A stretch of 64,000 bases of DNA from Acidovorax sp. NCPPB 4044. GTDB taxonomy: Bacteria; Pseudomonadota; Gammaproteobacteria; Burkholderiales; Burkholderiaceae_C. Shown in pieces: positions 11,592 to 21,326 of this stretch. A model generated the notes under the pieces. The model was not told the origin of the DNA. It made no database searches and was given only the letters and a program-made list of their open reading frames with translations. The first letter of the stretch is position 1, and the number at the start of each line of letters is the position of its first letter. The DNA lies in assembly GCF_028069655.1 (NCBI RefSeq), contig NZ_JAMCOS010000001.1, positions 2,262,001 through 2,326,000 on the forward strand. Direction: 5' to 3'. The position numbers and the translations under genes were made by a program.

Positions 11592-14500
11592 TCAATCCGG
11601 GCCCATGGGGACGCCGGCCCCCAGGCCCCCCCCGGAAGCCCGCGCGATCACCAGCTGCTCGAACGCATCCGCATCGATGGGCCGGCTCAGCAGGTAGCCC
11701 TGCCAGGCGTTGCAGCGGTTGCGCTCCAGGAAGACGCGCTGCGCCTCGGTCTCCACGCCTTCGGCGATCACGCGCAGGCCCAGGCTGGTGCCCAGGGCCA
11801 CGATGGTGCGGGCGATGGAGGCGTCGTTCGGGTCGGTGAGCACGTCGCGCACGAAGCTCTGGTCGATCTTGAGTTCGTCCAGCGGCAGCCGCTTGAGGTA
11901 GGCCAGCGACGAGTAGCCGGTGCCGAAGTCGTCCAGCGAGAAACCCACGCCGTAGGCACGCAGCTGCTGCATCTTGGCGATGGTGTCCTCCAGGTCCTGG
12001 AGCAGCAGGCTCTCGGTCATTTCCAGCTTCAGGCGGTGCCCCTCGGCGCCGGAGCCGGCCAGCGCCGCCAGCACCTGGCCCACGAAGCCGCCCTGGTGGA
12101 ACTGCCGCGCGCTGACGTTGACCGACAGACCCAGCGGCGCCAGCGCCGGCTGCCGCGCCCACAGCGCGAGGCGCTCGCACGCGGCGCGCAACACCCATTC
12201 GCCCAGCGGCAGGATGAGGCCGGTTTCTTCCGCGAGCGGGATGAATTCGGCCGGCGAGACGAAGCCGCGCACCGGGTGGCGCCAGCGCAGCAGGGCCTCG
12301 GCGCCCATGATGCGCCCCAGGTCCACCTGCGGCTGGTAGAAGAGTTCGAACTCGCCGCGGCCCAGCCCTTCGCGCAGGTCCGATTCGAGCGCGGCGCGTG
12401 CCGCGACCGAGGCCTGCATCTGCGGGTCGTAGAACCGCAGCGCGTTGCGTCCGCCGGCCTTGGCCTGGTACATGGCGAGGTCGGCGCGCTGCAGCAACTC
12501 GTCTGCCGTCTCGCGCACGCCCTGGAACACGGTCACGCCCATGCTGAGCGTGGTGTGGCGGGCCTCGCCCTCCAGCAGGAAGGGCTGGCGCATCGCCGCC
12601 AGGATCTTCTGGCCCATTTCTTCCGCGCGGGCCGCCGCGCCCTGTGGGCTCTGGCCCAGGTCTTCCAACACCACAACGAATTCATCACCGCCATGGCGGG
12701 CCACCGTGTCTTCGGTGCGCACGCAACTGCGCAGGCGCTGGGCCACCTGCCGCAGCAGCAGGTCGCCCCGCTCGTGGCCCTGGGTTTCGTTGAGCGTCTT
12801 GAAGTTGTCCAGGTCCAGCATCAGCACGGCACCGCAGCGGCCGCGCCGGGTGCTGGCGGCCAGGGCCTGCTGCAGCTGGTCCACCAGCAGGCGCCGGTTG
12901 GGCAGCTGGGTGAGCGGGTCGTAGTAGGCCAGGTAATGGATCTCGCGCTCGGCCGCCTTGTGCTGGCTCAGGTCCACCAGGGTGATCAGGCACACGCCGT
13001 CGAGCAGCACGCCGGCCATGTCCACCGGGTGCACGGTGGCGTCTCCGCAGGTGATCGCGTGCTCGCGGGCGGGAATGGTGCCGTCCCCGGCGCGGGCCGC
13101 CTCGCAGGCGGCATCCCAGTCGGCCACCGCCTGCTCGCGCAGGGCCGCATCCGGCAGCACCTGGCGCCACCAATCGTGCATCGACAGGGTGGCCTGCTCG
13201 CCATGGCGGCAGATCTGGTCGAAGCGCTCATTGCGAAAACGCAGGATGCCGTCGAGACCGACCAGGCACACCCCCACGGGCAACCGGTACAGCATCTGGC
13301 GCAGCCGGGCTTCGCTGCCCTGGTGCGCGTCTTCCATCCGCTTGCGCTCGGTGATGTCCTGCACCACCGCGATGTGGTGGCCGGGGGGCACGCCCTCGCC
13401 GCGCATGGGGCCCAGGCGCAGTTCGGCCCACACCGTGTGCCCGGCCTTGTGGCGATAGCGCTTTTCATAGCGGAATTCGTTGCCACCGCCCTCGCCCGCG
13501 GCCACCCGGTCGATGAAGGCCTGGCTGTGGGCCCGGTCTTCATCGTGCGTGACGTCCCGCACCGTCAGGCGCTCCAATTCCTGGGGCGCATAGCCCAGCA
13601 TCTCGCAGAAGCGGCCATTGGCGCGCACGAAGCGCCCGGAGCGGGTGTCCACCTGGACGACGCCCACGGCCGCCTGGTCGAACAGCGCCTGGAAGCGCAC
13701 GTCGCCGGGGCGGCGCTCCGGGCCCTGCCGGAGCCACAGCCGCCAGCGCCGGCCGGACGCGAGCAGCGCCAGCAGCAGCGTGGCCAGACCGCCCGCGGCA
13801 GCGGTCACGGCCGGCAGCGCCTGCTCGGCCGGGGACAGGAAGCTGCTCTCCGGCACGAAGCGCAGCTTCCAGCGGCGGTCGTGCACCTGGATCTCGCGCT
13901 CATACGAAGGCGAGGGCGTGCCGCGCGCCGCGGGGAGGGGCAGCAGGGACCGAGCCCCGGCGGAATGCACGCCGCGCACCGAGCCGACATCCTGCGCGCC
14001 CAGGGCCAGCCCCGTCAGAAGGCCTTCATCGCGCAACGCGCGGATCAGGTCGTAGAAGCGGATCGTGGCGGCGACCGAGCCGATGTAGCGCCGCCCTGCC
14101 CCGTCGGTGTCGATGAACACGGGCAGGCGCAGGCTGAACGCGGCGCGGTGCTCGGTGGCCTGCGCCAGATCGTAGGGCGCGGAAGCGACGGCGCTCCCGC
14201 TGTCCCGGCTGTAACGGACGGACTCCATGGTGGCGTCCATGGCCCCCACGTCGATGCCCATCACGCCTTCGTTGCCGGAGCGCGGCCAGACATAGTCGGC
14301 CACGTAGTAGTCGGGGCGGTTGCCTTCGGGGCGGATCGCGAACTTCGGAAACCCTTCGGGATGCTGCGAGGTATCTGCGCGCACGCTCGCCTCGAAGGCC
14401 TGCTTCTCGGACTGGACCACATAGCGCGTGAACGCCAGGTTGACCACCCCGGCGTACTGCTGGCCGAGCCGCAGCTCGCGCAGGGCGTTCTCGAAGTCGG

Positions 14501-14753
14501 CCCGGCCCAGCCGGGGATTGGCGAGGAACAGGCCGCGCAGCCCGGTGAGCAGGCCGACATAGCTGCCGATGCGCGATTCCAGCGCCAGCGTAGCGGTCGT
14601 CGCCTCCCGCGTGAATCGCTCCTGCGCAATGGCGGCCACGGCGTTTCTCTGCCACTGCCAGAGGCTCGCGCTGGCGACGAGCCCGGCGAGCAGCACGGCG
14701 ATGCCGGGCCCCCGCAACCACGGAAGCAAGCGCTGGACAGAGGGAGACGGCAT
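11592..14753 (-). CDS. Membrane CHASE-PAS-GGDEF-EAL cyclic-di-GMP enzyme
   Basis: A 1053-residue signalling protein. An N-terminal membrane helix (about 12-32) is followed by a CHASE-type periplasmic sensor (for example [24 protein letters not shown]) and a second helix near 320. Next come a PAS domain ([16 protein letters not shown] ... DITERKRM) and a second PAS-like region. The GGDEF domain has an intact GGDEF motif near residue 690 ([10 protein letters not shown]), and the EAL domain has EAL near 818, [10 protein letters not shown] and IAEGVETE. Both catalytic motifs look complete, so either diguanylate cyclase or phosphodiesterase activity is possible; dual-domain proteins often use only one. 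The start at 14753 directly precedes the signal-anchor; its ribosome site is weak. Confidence 0.92.
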   Translation of the reverse strand: MPSPSVQRLLPWLRGPGIAVLLAGLVASASLWQWQRNAVAAIAQERFTREATTATLALESRIGSYVGLLTGLRGLFLANPRLGRADFENALRELRLGQQYAGVVNLAFTRYVVQSEKQAFEASVRADTSQHPEGFPKFAIRPEGNRPDYYVADYVWPRSGNEGVMGIDVGAMDATMESVRYSRDSGSAVASAPYDLAQATEHRAAFSLRLPVFIDTDGAGRRYIGSVAATIRFYDLIRALRDEGLLTGLALGAQDVGSVRGVHSAGARSLLPLPAARGTPSPSYEREIQVHDRRWKLRFVPESSFLSPAEQALPAVTAAAGGLATLLLALLASGRRWRLWLRQGPERRPGDVRFQALFDQAAVGVVQVDTRSGRFVRANGRFCEMLGYAPQELERLTVRDVTHDEDRAHSQAFIDRVAAGEGGGNEFRYEKRYRHKAGHTVWAELRLGPMRGEGVPPGHHIAVVQDITERKRMEDAHQGSEARLRQMLYRLPVGVCLVGLDGILRFRNERFDQICRHGEQATLSMHDWWRQVLPDAALREQAVADWDAACEAARAGDGTIPAREHAITCGDATVHPVDMAGVLLDGVCLITLVDLSQHKAAEREIHYLAYYDPLTQLPNRRLLVDQLQQALAASTRRGRCGAVLMLDLDNFKTLNETQGHERGDLLLRQVAQRLRSCVRTEDTVARHGGDEFVVVLEDLGQSPQGAAARAEEMGQKILAAMRQPFLLEGEARHTTLSMGVTVFQGVRETADELLQRADLAMYQAKAGGRNALRFYDPQMQASVAARAALESDLREGLGRGEFELFYQPQVDLGRIMGAEALLRWRHPVRGFVSPAEFIPLAEETGLILPLGEWVLRAACERLALWARQPALAPLGLSVNVSARQFHQGGFVGQVLAALAGSGAEGHRLKLEMTESLLLQDLEDTIAKMQQLRAYGVGFSLDDFGTGYSSLAYLKRLPLDELKIDQSFVRDVLTDPNDASIARTIVALGTSLGLRVIAEGVETEAQRVFLERNRCNAWQGYLLSRPIDADAFEQLVIARASGGGLGAGVPMGPD

Positions 14754-14917
14754 GGCGTGGCGGGCGGAAATCTCGGCAAATGGGAGGCAGCGCAGCCCGT
14801 GCTGCGGAACGCTGGAGGATAGCGGCAACCGGCGGCGATTTCGGGAATCGCCGCGCTGGTGTGCATTTTTGTAACAGCGTTCGGGCGGCCATGCGGCCGC
14901 CGGGCCTCCGGCCCCGG

Positions 14918-16192
14918 TCAGCGCCAGAAGGCCGACGTGCCCATCAGCGTCAGCAGCGCGGCGGCCAGGGCGGGTGGCATCACCCAGGCGCCGTACTTCA
15001 GGAACTGCAGCGCGCCGACCTCGATGCCCTCGCGGCGGAGGGCGGCCAGCCACAGCAGCGTGGCCAGCGACCCGGTGATGGAGAGGTTGGGCCCGAGGTC
15101 GATGCCGATGAGCGCGGCCGCCCGCAACGGCTCGGCGGCCTGGGCCGCCTCCAGCGCGGCGCCGGCCAGCAGCCCGGCCGGCAGGTTGTTGACCAGGTTG
15201 GCCCCCACCCCCAGCAGTGCTCCCAGCGCCGGCCCCGCCGCCAGGGGCGCGGCCGCCGCGGCGCGCGCGAGCAGATGGGCCAGGTGCCCCACCACGCCCG
15301 TGACTTCCAGCGCCTGCACGAACACGAACAGCCCGGCCACCAGCGGCAGCACCCCCCAGGAGACCGACTTCAGCACCGGGCCGACGGCATGCCCGCAGCC
15401 GATGCGCAGCCACACCAGCGTGACCAGCGCCGCGCCCAGGGTGGGCGCGCCCAGCGGCACGCGCCACCAGGCGCAGGCGATCAGCACCGCGGCCGACAGC
15501 GCCAGGCCTGCGGCAGCGAGCCGCCCGCCCGTGCCGAGCGGCTGCGCGGGCACCTCCGCGGCCACCGGGCCCGCGATCTCCCGGCGCACGCGCCAGCGCA
15601 GCACGGCATAGGTGGCGCCGATCGCGGCGATCGACGGCAGGCCGAACAGCGCGAGCCAGTGCGGCAGCGACGGCATGCGGCCCCCGCCCCACAGCACCAG
15701 ATTGGCCGGATTCGAGATGGGCAGCACGAAGCTCGCCGCATTCGCCACGAAAGCGCAGATGAGCAGGTACGGCAAGGGTGCCGCGCCCACCGCACGCGCC
15801 ACCGCGATGACCGCCGGGGTGAGCACCACCGCCGTGGCATCGTTGGAGAGCGTGGCGGTGACCAGCGTGCCCACGCCGAACACCCAGGCGAAGAGCCGTT
15901 CGCCCGAGCCGCGGGCACGGCGCGCGGCCTGCACGGCAAGCCAGTCGAACACGCCTTCGCGCCGGGCCATCTCCGAGAGCAGCATCATCCCCGCGAGGAA
16001 CAGGTAGACATCGTGCCCGCGCAGCACGCCCTTGCCCACCTCGGCCCAGGGCAGCAGGCCCAGCACGCCCAGCACCAGCGCCCCGCCGACGGCCCAGACC
16101 GCCTCCGGAACGCGCGCGGGCCGCACGATCACGGCGGCCGTCGCAATCGCGATGACGCCCCAGGTCCAACCGGGATGGGCGAGTGTCAGCAT
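14918..16192 (-). CDS. ArsB/NhaD-like (ion transporter superfamily) anion permease
   Basis: A 424-residue inner-membrane protein with 10-12 predicted helices. It carries the ArsB/CitM-type half-repeat motifs: FLAGMMLLSEMARREGVFDW, ATLSNDATAVVLTPAVIA with SNPANLVLW, and in the second half GANLVNNLPAGLLAGAAL with GIDLGPNLSITGSLATLLW. The twin N-D/N-N-P hairpin motifs are those of arsenite/organic-anion permeases. No arsR or arsC is nearby, so arsenite as substrate is not supported by context. It is monocistronic by position. Confidence 0.8.
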   Translation of the reverse strand: MLTLAHPGWTWGVIAIATAAVIVRPARVPEAVWAVGGALVLGVLGLLPWAEVGKGVLRGHDVYLFLAGMMLLSEMARREGVFDWLAVQAARRARGSGERLFAWVFGVGTLVTATLSNDATAVVLTPAVIAVARAVGAAPLPYLLICAFVANAASFVLPISNPANLVLWGGGRMPSLPHWLALFGLPSIAAIGATYAVLRWRVRREIAGPVAAEVPAQPLGTGGRLAAAGLALSAAVLIACAWWRVPLGAPTLGAALVTLVWLRIGCGHAVGPVLKSVSWGVLPLVAGLFVFVQALEVTGVVGHLAHLLARAAAAAPLAAGPALGALLGVGANLVNNLPAGLLAGAALEAAQAAEPLRAAALIGIDLGPNLSITGSLATLLWLAALRREGIEVGALQFLKYGAWVMPPALAAALLTLMGTSAFWR

Positions 16193-16412
16193 GGGCAGTT
16201 CTTCTTTCTGTCGGCGGGCCGGTTGGTGGATTTTTTGATGGGCGGTCCGCCGGACGCGGATTCTAGGAAACCCGGCCGTGGCTTCGCGGCCTGCGTGCCG
16301 CCCGGGGCCCGGAAAGCGCTCTCGGCCTACAGCGGCCCGATAACCCCATCGGCACGCCCGGCGCCACCGCCGCCTACCATCGCGGGTTGACCAGGAGTAG
16401 AGCGAGCTGCCC
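16193..16412. other. Divergent intergenic region
   Basis: This 220-bp stretch lies between the divergent permease and ABC transporter genes and presumably holds both promoters. An AGGAG sits about 15 nt before the GTG start of the ABC gene. Nothing else was recognised. Confidence 0.4.
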
Positions 16413-18257
16413 GTGTTCCAGTTTTTCGAAAAACGCCTTCCCCCCTATCCCACCGCCGAACCCACCCTGCCGCCCACGGGCTTCATGGCTTTCGTCTGGG
16501 CCGGCACGCGCGGCCTGCGCGGTTACGTCCTGGCGATGACCGGGCTGTCGGCCGGCATCGCGGTGTATGAGGCCCTGCTGTTCTCCGTGCTCGGGCACGT
16601 GGTGGACTGGCTCACGGGCACCGCGCCCGCCGACCTCTGGGCCGAACGCGGCGGCACGCTGTGGATGATCGTGGCGCTGATGCTCGCCAGCGTGGTGCTC
16701 GTGGTGCTGCAGACCAGCGTGAAGCACCAGGTGCTGGCCATCAATTTCCCGCTGCGCCTGCGCTGGAACTTCCACCGGCTGATGCTGGGGCAGAGCATGT
16801 CGTTCTATGCCGACGAATTCGCCGGCCGCATCACCACCAAGATCATGCAGACCGCCCTGGCCGTGCGCGACATGATCTTCACGACCACCGACGTGGTGAT
16901 CGGCATGGGCGTGTACCTCATCACGATCCTGGCGCTGGCCGCCGGATTCGACGCGCGGCTGCTGGTGCCCTTCCTCGTCTGGGCCGTCTGCTATGCCGTC
17001 GCCTGCTGGTACTTCGTGCCGCGCCTGGGCAAGGTCGGCAAGGCGCAGGCCGATGCGCGCTCCGTGATGACCGGGCGGATCACCGACGCCTACACCAACA
17101 TCGCCACGGTCAAGCTCTTCTCGCACACGCGGCGCGAGGCCGAGTTCGCACGTGCCGCCATGGACGCCTTCCGCCAGACCGGCTATGCGCAGATGCGGCT
17201 CGTGAGCACCTTCGAGATCGTGAACCACGTGCTGGTGGTGGGCATGATCCTGGGCGCCTGCGGCATGGCGCTGTGGCTCTGGTCGCAGGGCCAGGTGGGC
17301 GCGGGCGCCGTGGCGGCCGTGACCGCGATGGCGCTGCGGGTGTCCGGTCACGCCCACTGGGTGATGTGGGAGGTGACCACGCTGTTCGAGAGCGTGGGCA
17401 CCATCCAGGACGGCATCAACACGCTGACGCGGCCCCGCACGGTGGTCGATACGGCGAATGCCAAGCCCCTGGCCGTGGTGCACGGCGAGGTGAAGTTCGA
17501 CGGCGTGACCTTCGGCTACCAGCAAGGCCGGCCGGTGATCGACGATCTGCACCTTCACATCCGGCCCGGCGAACGCATCGGCCTGATCGGCCGCTCCGGC
17601 GCCGGCAAGTCCACGCTGGTGAACCTGCTGCTGCGCTTCCATGACGTGCAGGCCGGCCGCGTGCTCATCGACGGGCAGGACATCGCGCATGTCACGCAGG
17701 ACAGCCTGCGCCAGTCCATCGGCATGGTCACGCAGGACACGTCCCTGCTGCACCGCTCGATGCGGGACAACATCCTCTACGGCCGGCCGGACGCCACCGA
17801 TGCCGAGATGCATGCGGCCGCCGTGCGCGCCGAGGCCTCGGATTTCATCGACCAGCTCACCGACCTGCAGGGCCGCAGCGGCTACGAAGCCCAGGTGGGC
17901 GAGCGCGGCGTGAAGCTCTCCGGCGGGCAGCGCCAGCGCGTGGCCATCGCCCGCGTGATGCTCAAGGATGCGCCCATCCTGCTGCTCGACGAGGCTACCA
18001 GCGCGCTCGACTCCGAAGTGGAGGCCGCCATCCAGCAAAGCCTGGACACCCTCATGCGCGGCAAGACCGTGATCGCCATCGCGCACCGCCTCTCCACCAT
18101 CGCCGCGATGGACCGGCTCATCGTGCTGGACGCCGGCCGCATCGTCGAGGAAGGCACCCACGCCCAGCTGCTGGCGCAAGGCGGCGTGTATGCGCGGCTG
18201 TGGGCCCACCAGAGCGGCGGGTTCCTCGGCGAGTCGGAAGACCAGGGCGTGGAATGA
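16413..18257 (+). CDS. ABC exporter, fused permease and ATPase
   Basis: A 614-residue half-transporter with an N-terminal six-helix exporter domain (about residues 30-330) and a C-terminal ATPase. Walker A is GRSGAGKST near 392, the signature is LSGGQRQRVAIARVML near 502, Walker B is ILLLDEATSALD near 522, and the H-loop is IAIAHRLSTI. It belongs to the MsbA/multidrug type that works as a homodimer; the substrate cannot be told. The start codon is GTG with AGGAG rather far upstream. The gene stands alone, divergent from the permease and convergent with the acetyltransferase. Confidence 0.88.
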   Translation: MFQFFEKRLPPYPTAEPTLPPTGFMAFVWAGTRGLRGYVLAMTGLSAGIAVYEALLFSVLGHVVDWLTGTAPADLWAERGGTLWMIVALMLASVVLVVLQTSVKHQVLAINFPLRLRWNFHRLMLGQSMSFYADEFAGRITTKIMQTALAVRDMIFTTTDVVIGMGVYLITILALAAGFDARLLVPFLVWAVCYAVACWYFVPRLGKVGKAQADARSVMTGRITDAYTNIATVKLFSHTRREAEFARAAMDAFRQTGYAQMRLVSTFEIVNHVLVVGMILGACGMALWLWSQGQVGAGAVAAVTAMALRVSGHAHWVMWEVTTLFESVGTIQDGINTLTRPRTVVDTANAKPLAVVHGEVKFDGVTFGYQQGRPVIDDLHLHIRPGERIGLIGRSGAGKSTLVNLLLRFHDVQAGRVLIDGQDIAHVTQDSLRQSIGMVTQDTSLLHRSMRDNILYGRPDATDAEMHAAAVRAEASDFIDQLTDLQGRSGYEAQVGERGVKLSGGQRQRVAIARVMLKDAPILLLDEATSALDSEVEAAIQQSLDTLMRGKTVIAIAHRLSTIAAMDRLIVLDAGRIVEEGTHAQLLAQGGVYARLWAHQSGGFLGESEDQGVE

Positions 18258-18386
18258 GCGGCGGGCCGGCCGCCCAGCCCGCGGCCAGTGGCCCCGTGCC
18301 GAGGGGCGATCACCAAGAGAACGCGGCGCGAAGCCGCGGAACGCGCCGCAGCGCGGTCGGCTCCGATGCGCGGCCGCGAAGCCGGC

Positions 18387-18950
18387 TCAGCCGCGGCGCA
18401 ACTGGCGCGCGGGATTGCCGGCCACCGTCGCCCCCGCCGGCACATCGCGCGTGACCACGCTGCCGGCGCCGATCAGCGCCCCGTCCCCCACCGTCACGCC
18501 GGGCAGCAGGATCGCGCCGCCGCCGATCCACACATCCCGGCCGATGTGCACCGGCCTGCCGAACTCGGCACCCGTGGCGCGCGTGGCCGCGTCGCGCGGG
18601 TGATCGGCCGCGAGGATCTGCACCCCCGGCCCGATCTGCGTGCCGTCGCCGATGCGCACCTCGACCACGTCGAGGATCACGCAGTTGAAATTCAGGAACA
18701 CCCCGGCGCCCAGGTGGATGTTGAAGCCGTAGTCGCAGTGGAACGGCGGGCGCACGACGGTGCCCTCCCCCACGGAGCCCAGGCCCTCGGCCAGTAGCCG
18801 CAGGCGGGCCTGCGCATCGAGCGCCACCCGGGCCGCGGCATCGTTGTAGCGCGCCATCCAGCGTTGCGCGGCGGCCAGATCGGCCTGCAGCTCGGGGTCG
18901 CCGGCGTGGTAGAGCTCGCCGGCCAGCATCTTCTGTTTCTCGGTGGTCAT
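18387..18950 (-). CDS. Maltose/galactoside O-acetyltransferase family protein
   Basis: A 187-residue left-handed beta-helix acetyltransferase. It has the N-terminal Mac domain (MTTEKQKMLAGELYHAGDPEL) and hexapeptide repeats, including FHCDYGFNIHLGAGVFLNFNCVILD, the catalytic-His region AADHPRD and the end motif VWIGGGAILLPGVTVGDGALIGAGSVVTRDVPAG. Such enzymes transfer acetyl from acetyl-CoA to sugars, and the physiological acceptor is usually uncertain. The start at 18950 matches the family N-terminus. A copy of the dispersed hairpin element lies upstream of it. Confidence 0.9.
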   Translation of the reverse strand: MTTEKQKMLAGELYHAGDPELQADLAAAQRWMARYNDAAARVALDAQARLRLLAEGLGSVGEGTVVRPPFHCDYGFNIHLGAGVFLNFNCVILDVVEVRIGDGTQIGPGVQILAADHPRDAATRATGAEFGRPVHIGRDVWIGGGAILLPGVTVGDGALIGAGSVVTRDVPAGATVAGNPARQLRRG

Positions 18951-19036
18951 GGCGGCATTCTGGCCGGAGCCCGTGGCCCGGGCTGTCGGCGCAGCGCCTG
19001 AAAACCCCGGACGCGGCGGATCAAGGTCTTTGGGCC

Positions 19037-19086
19037 TCCATGCCGCCGGATCCATTCAATACTTTGCTATTAATTGAATAGCAAAA
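19037..19086 (+). repeat. Dispersed hairpin element, copy B
   Basis: This is the best-preserved copy. The head ATGCCGCCGGATCCATTCAA is followed by a perfect 9-bp inverted repeat TTTGCTATT / AATAGCAAA with a 5-nt loop. It lies in the 230-bp gap between the acetyltransferase start and the stop of the repeat-rich protein. Confidence 0.9.
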
Positions 19087-19180
19087 TCCATCCTGTCCCC
19101 AGATCGCTTTTCCGGCCGAACCGGTGGCAGGGCCACACGGCCCAGCCCGACGGTGGATGCGCCGGGCCGCTGCAGCGGCG

Positions 19181-20911
19181 TCAATTGACCAGATCGGCCA
19201 GCGACTTGCTGAGCTTGGAGATCCACTTGGCGACGGCTTCATAGCTCTTGACCAGGAAGTCGTTGATGGCCGCCTGCATCTGGGACCGCATGGTGGCTTC
19301 GGTCAACGCATTCTGGTTGGCCATCTGCTGCTCCTGCGTCTTGATCGCGTCCTGCGTGGCCGCGTCGGCCTGGGTGGCGCCTTCCGGTTGCTGGGCCGCC
19401 TGGGCGCCGTCGTGGCCGGCGGCCGAGAGCTTCTTGGCATCCACCTCCAGGTCGGCGCCCGGTGGGTGCGTCGTGGCGAGCTGGTTCGCAGCCTCCGGGC
19501 CCGGCCCGTCCGGGGGCACGTGGCTGCCGGGCCCGGAAGGCACCTCTGCCTTCTGCTTTGGCACCTCCGGCGGCGAATCGGGCACGGCGCTGGAGTCTTT
19601 CGGCTCCGGCTCGGAGGCGGTCTTGGCTTCCGGTTGCGCAGTGGATTGCAGTTCAGGTTCGCCAGTGGGCACGTTGGTTTCGGGTTCGGCGGTTACCTCG
19701 GCCTTCTGCTCGGGCACCTCCGGCGGCGAATCGGGCACGGCGCTGGAGTCTTTCGGCTCCGGCTCGGAGGCGGTCTTGGCTTCCGGTTGCGCAGTGGATT
19801 GCAGTTCAGGTTCGCCAGTGGGCACGTTGGTTTCGGGTTCGGCGGTTACCTCGGCCTTCTGCTCGGGCACCTCCGGCGGCGAATCGGGCACGGCGCTGGA
19901 GTCTTTCGGCTCCGGCTCGGAGGCGGTCTTGGCTTCCGGTTGCGCAGTGGATTGCAGTTCAGGTTCGCCAGTGGGCACGTTGGTTTCGGGTTCGGCGGTT
20001 ACCTCGGCCTTCTGCTCGGGCACCTCCGGCGGCGAATCGGGCACGGCGCTGGAGTCTTTCGGCTCCGGCTCGGAGGCGGTCTTGGCTTCCGGTTGCGCAG
20101 TGGATTGCAGTTCAGGTTCGCCAGTGGGCACGTTGGTTTCGGGTTCGGCGGTTACCTCGGCCTTCTGCTCGGGCACCTCCGGCGGCGAATCGGGCACGGC
20201 GCTGGAGTCTTTCGGCTCCGGCTCGGAGGCGGTCTTGGCTTCCGGTTGCGCAGTGGATTGCAGTTCAGGTTCGCCAGTCGGCACCTTGCTTTCGGGCTCG
20301 GCGGCTACCTCGGCCTTTTGCTTGGGCACCTCCGGCGGCGAATCGGGCACGGCGCTTTCGGGCTTGGCTTCCGGCTGGGCCGCCGTGGGGGCGGCATCCG
20401 GATTGTTCTTCAGTTGCTGCTTCAGGAAGAGCGGGTTGTCCTGCAGATTCTCAAGACTGCCACTGGCCTTGAAGCTTCCGCTCTGGTGCGGAGCCGCCGT
20501 GGGCGGCTGGTGGGAGGCCGCCTCCGCGTTGTTCAGCGCCTGTTGCTTCAGGAAGAGCGCGTTCTTCTGCAGGCTGCTGCTCGCCTTGAAGCTCGATCGC
20601 GCGGGCACGGCCAAGCCATGGTGGGGCGTGGCGACCTGGGCATCGGAATTGTTGGCCAGCTGCTGCTTCTTGAAGAGCGGGTTGTTCTGCAGTTCATTGG
20701 TGCCACCGGGCAAACCGCTGCGGGGCGCCCTGTTTCCCGCCGCCGACTCATGCGCCGCCGGCGGGTTGCGTGAGCCCAGTCCTGCGGGTCCGCCCAGGCT
20801 TTTCTGCGACCCGGACTTTTTCAGCGCCGGCTCGTTGGCTGACCCGGTGTCCTTCGGAAGCAGCAGGCCCGTGGGCAAAAGAGAGGGAAAACTGCCGACC
20901 TTGGCATTCAT
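19181..20911 (-). CDS. Repeat-rich candidate type III effector (Pro/Glu-rich)
   Basis: A 576-residue protein with no recognised enzymatic domain. The first 70 residues are rich in Ser, Gly and Pro, lack a Sec signal, and would suit a type III secretion signal. Three copies of a short motif LQxN(P/A)LF(L/K)KQQ(L/A)xNN then occur (near residues 74, 112 and 155). Four identical 51-residue Pro/Glu/Ser-rich units follow, with diverged partial units on both sides. The C-terminal 75 residues are predicted helical and end WISKLSKSLADLVN. A perfect PIP box and a matching -10 box lie upstream. Substrate status for the Hrp system is inferred from these signals; no homologue was recognised. Confidence 0.75.
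   Translation of the reverse strand: MNAKVGSFPSLLPTGLLLPKDTGSANEPALKKSGSQKSLGGPAGLGSRNPPAAHESAAGNRAPRSGLPGGTNELQNNPLFKKQQLANNSDAQVATPHHGLAVPARSSFKASSSLQKNALFLKQQALNNAEAASHQPPTAAPHQSGSFKASGSLENLQDNPLFLKQQLKNNPDAAPTAAQPEAKPESAVPDSPPEVPKQKAEVAAEPESKVPTGEPELQSTAQPEAKTASEPEPKDSSAVPDSPPEVPEQKAEVTAEPETNVPTGEPELQSTAQPEAKTASEPEPKDSSAVPDSPPEVPEQKAEVTAEPETNVPTGEPELQSTAQPEAKTASEPEPKDSSAVPDSPPEVPEQKAEVTAEPETNVPTGEPELQSTAQPEAKTASEPEPKDSSAVPDSPPEVPEQKAEVTAEPETNVPTGEPELQSTAQPEAKTASEPEPKDSSAVPDSPPEVPKQKAEVPSGPGSHVPPDGPGPEAANQLATTHPPGADLEVDAKKLSAAGHDGAQAAQQPEGATQADAATQDAIKTQEQQMANQNALTEATMRSQMQAAINDFLVKSYEAVAKWISKLSKSLADLVN
19665..20276 (-). repeat. Four identical 153-bp tandem repeats
   Basis: Units begin at 19665, 19818, 19971 and 20124, exactly 153 bp (51 codons) apart, and read as identical at the DNA level including third codon positions. 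Diverged partial units flank them (from about 19553, and from 20277 to about 20390). The identity suggests recent duplication or ongoing homogenisation. The copy number could differ between strains or be miscounted by assembly. Confidence 0.95.
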
Positions 20912-20945
20912 GGCGACCCCGATGTGCAGAAGTGGTGTTCGGGCG

Positions 20946-20951
20946 AGTGTG
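20946..20951 (-). promoter_or_regulatory. -10-like box of the PIP-box promoter
   Basis: CACACT on the minus strand fits YANNNT and lies 31 nt after the second TTCGC. This is within the 30-32 nt spacing described for HrpX-dependent promoters. Confidence 0.65.
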
Positions 20952-20982
20952 CACAGCGGGTATCGCTTGCCAGGGGCGGGAT

Positions 20983-21007
20983 GCGAAAACGTGCGGGTCG
21001 GTGCGAA
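20983..21007 (-). promoter_or_regulatory. PIP box (HrpX/HrpB-type activator site)
   Basis: The minus strand reads TTCGC-N15-TTCGC with exactly 15 nt between the half-sites, a perfect match to the plant-inducible-promoter box recognised by HrpX. It lies 72 bp upstream of the start of the repeat-rich protein and points toward it. The activator gene is not in this window. Confidence 0.85.
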
Positions 21008-21131
21008 GCATCTCGCCCACTGCAGCGTCGATGCCCTCCTACGCGTGGCAGCGCTCCCGGCCTGCCGGAGGGGTGTGGAGCACCTTCAACAATCCGTCCA
21101 TCTTCACCAACGCCACAAAAAGGAATCCAAC

Positions 21132-21290
21132 ATGTCGATCTCGCTCATCCTGCTCATCATCCTGATCCTGATCCTGATCGGCGTGCTGCCCACCTGGGGC
21201 CACAGCCGGTCGTGGGGCTACGGTCCCAGCGGCGGCGTCGGCCTGGTGCTGGTGATCCTGCTGATCCTGCTGCTCATGGGACGGATCTGA
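21132..21290 (+). CDS. DUF3309 small membrane protein
   Basis: A 52-residue protein with two hydrophobic helices, MSISLILLIILILILIGVLP and VGLVLVILLILLLMGRI, joined by a Gly/Ser/Trp-rich turn (HSRSWGYGPSGG). This is the DUF3309 arrangement, whose function is unknown. An AGGAA ribosome site lies 7 nt upstream of the ATG. It is divergent from the candidate effector and ends at a strong terminator. Confidence 0.85.
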   Translation: MSISLILLIILILILIGVLPTWGHSRSWGYGPSGGVGLVLVILLILLLMGRI

Positions 21291-21326
21291 TCCACCCCCG
21301 CGCCACAGGCTGCGGCAGCTGAAAAC

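Noticed and set aside
14754..16169. Upstream extension of the GGDEF-EAL frame to 16169
   Set aside because: The extension runs out of frame through the permease gene. The conserved N-terminus begins at 14753.
14918..16192. Naming the permease ArsB with arsenite as substrate
   Set aside because: The fold family is clear, but no arsR, arsC or arsH lies nearby, so the substrate is left open.
19665..20276. CRISPR-like array
   Set aside because: The repeats are 153 bp, contiguous without spacers, and exactly in frame within a protein gene.
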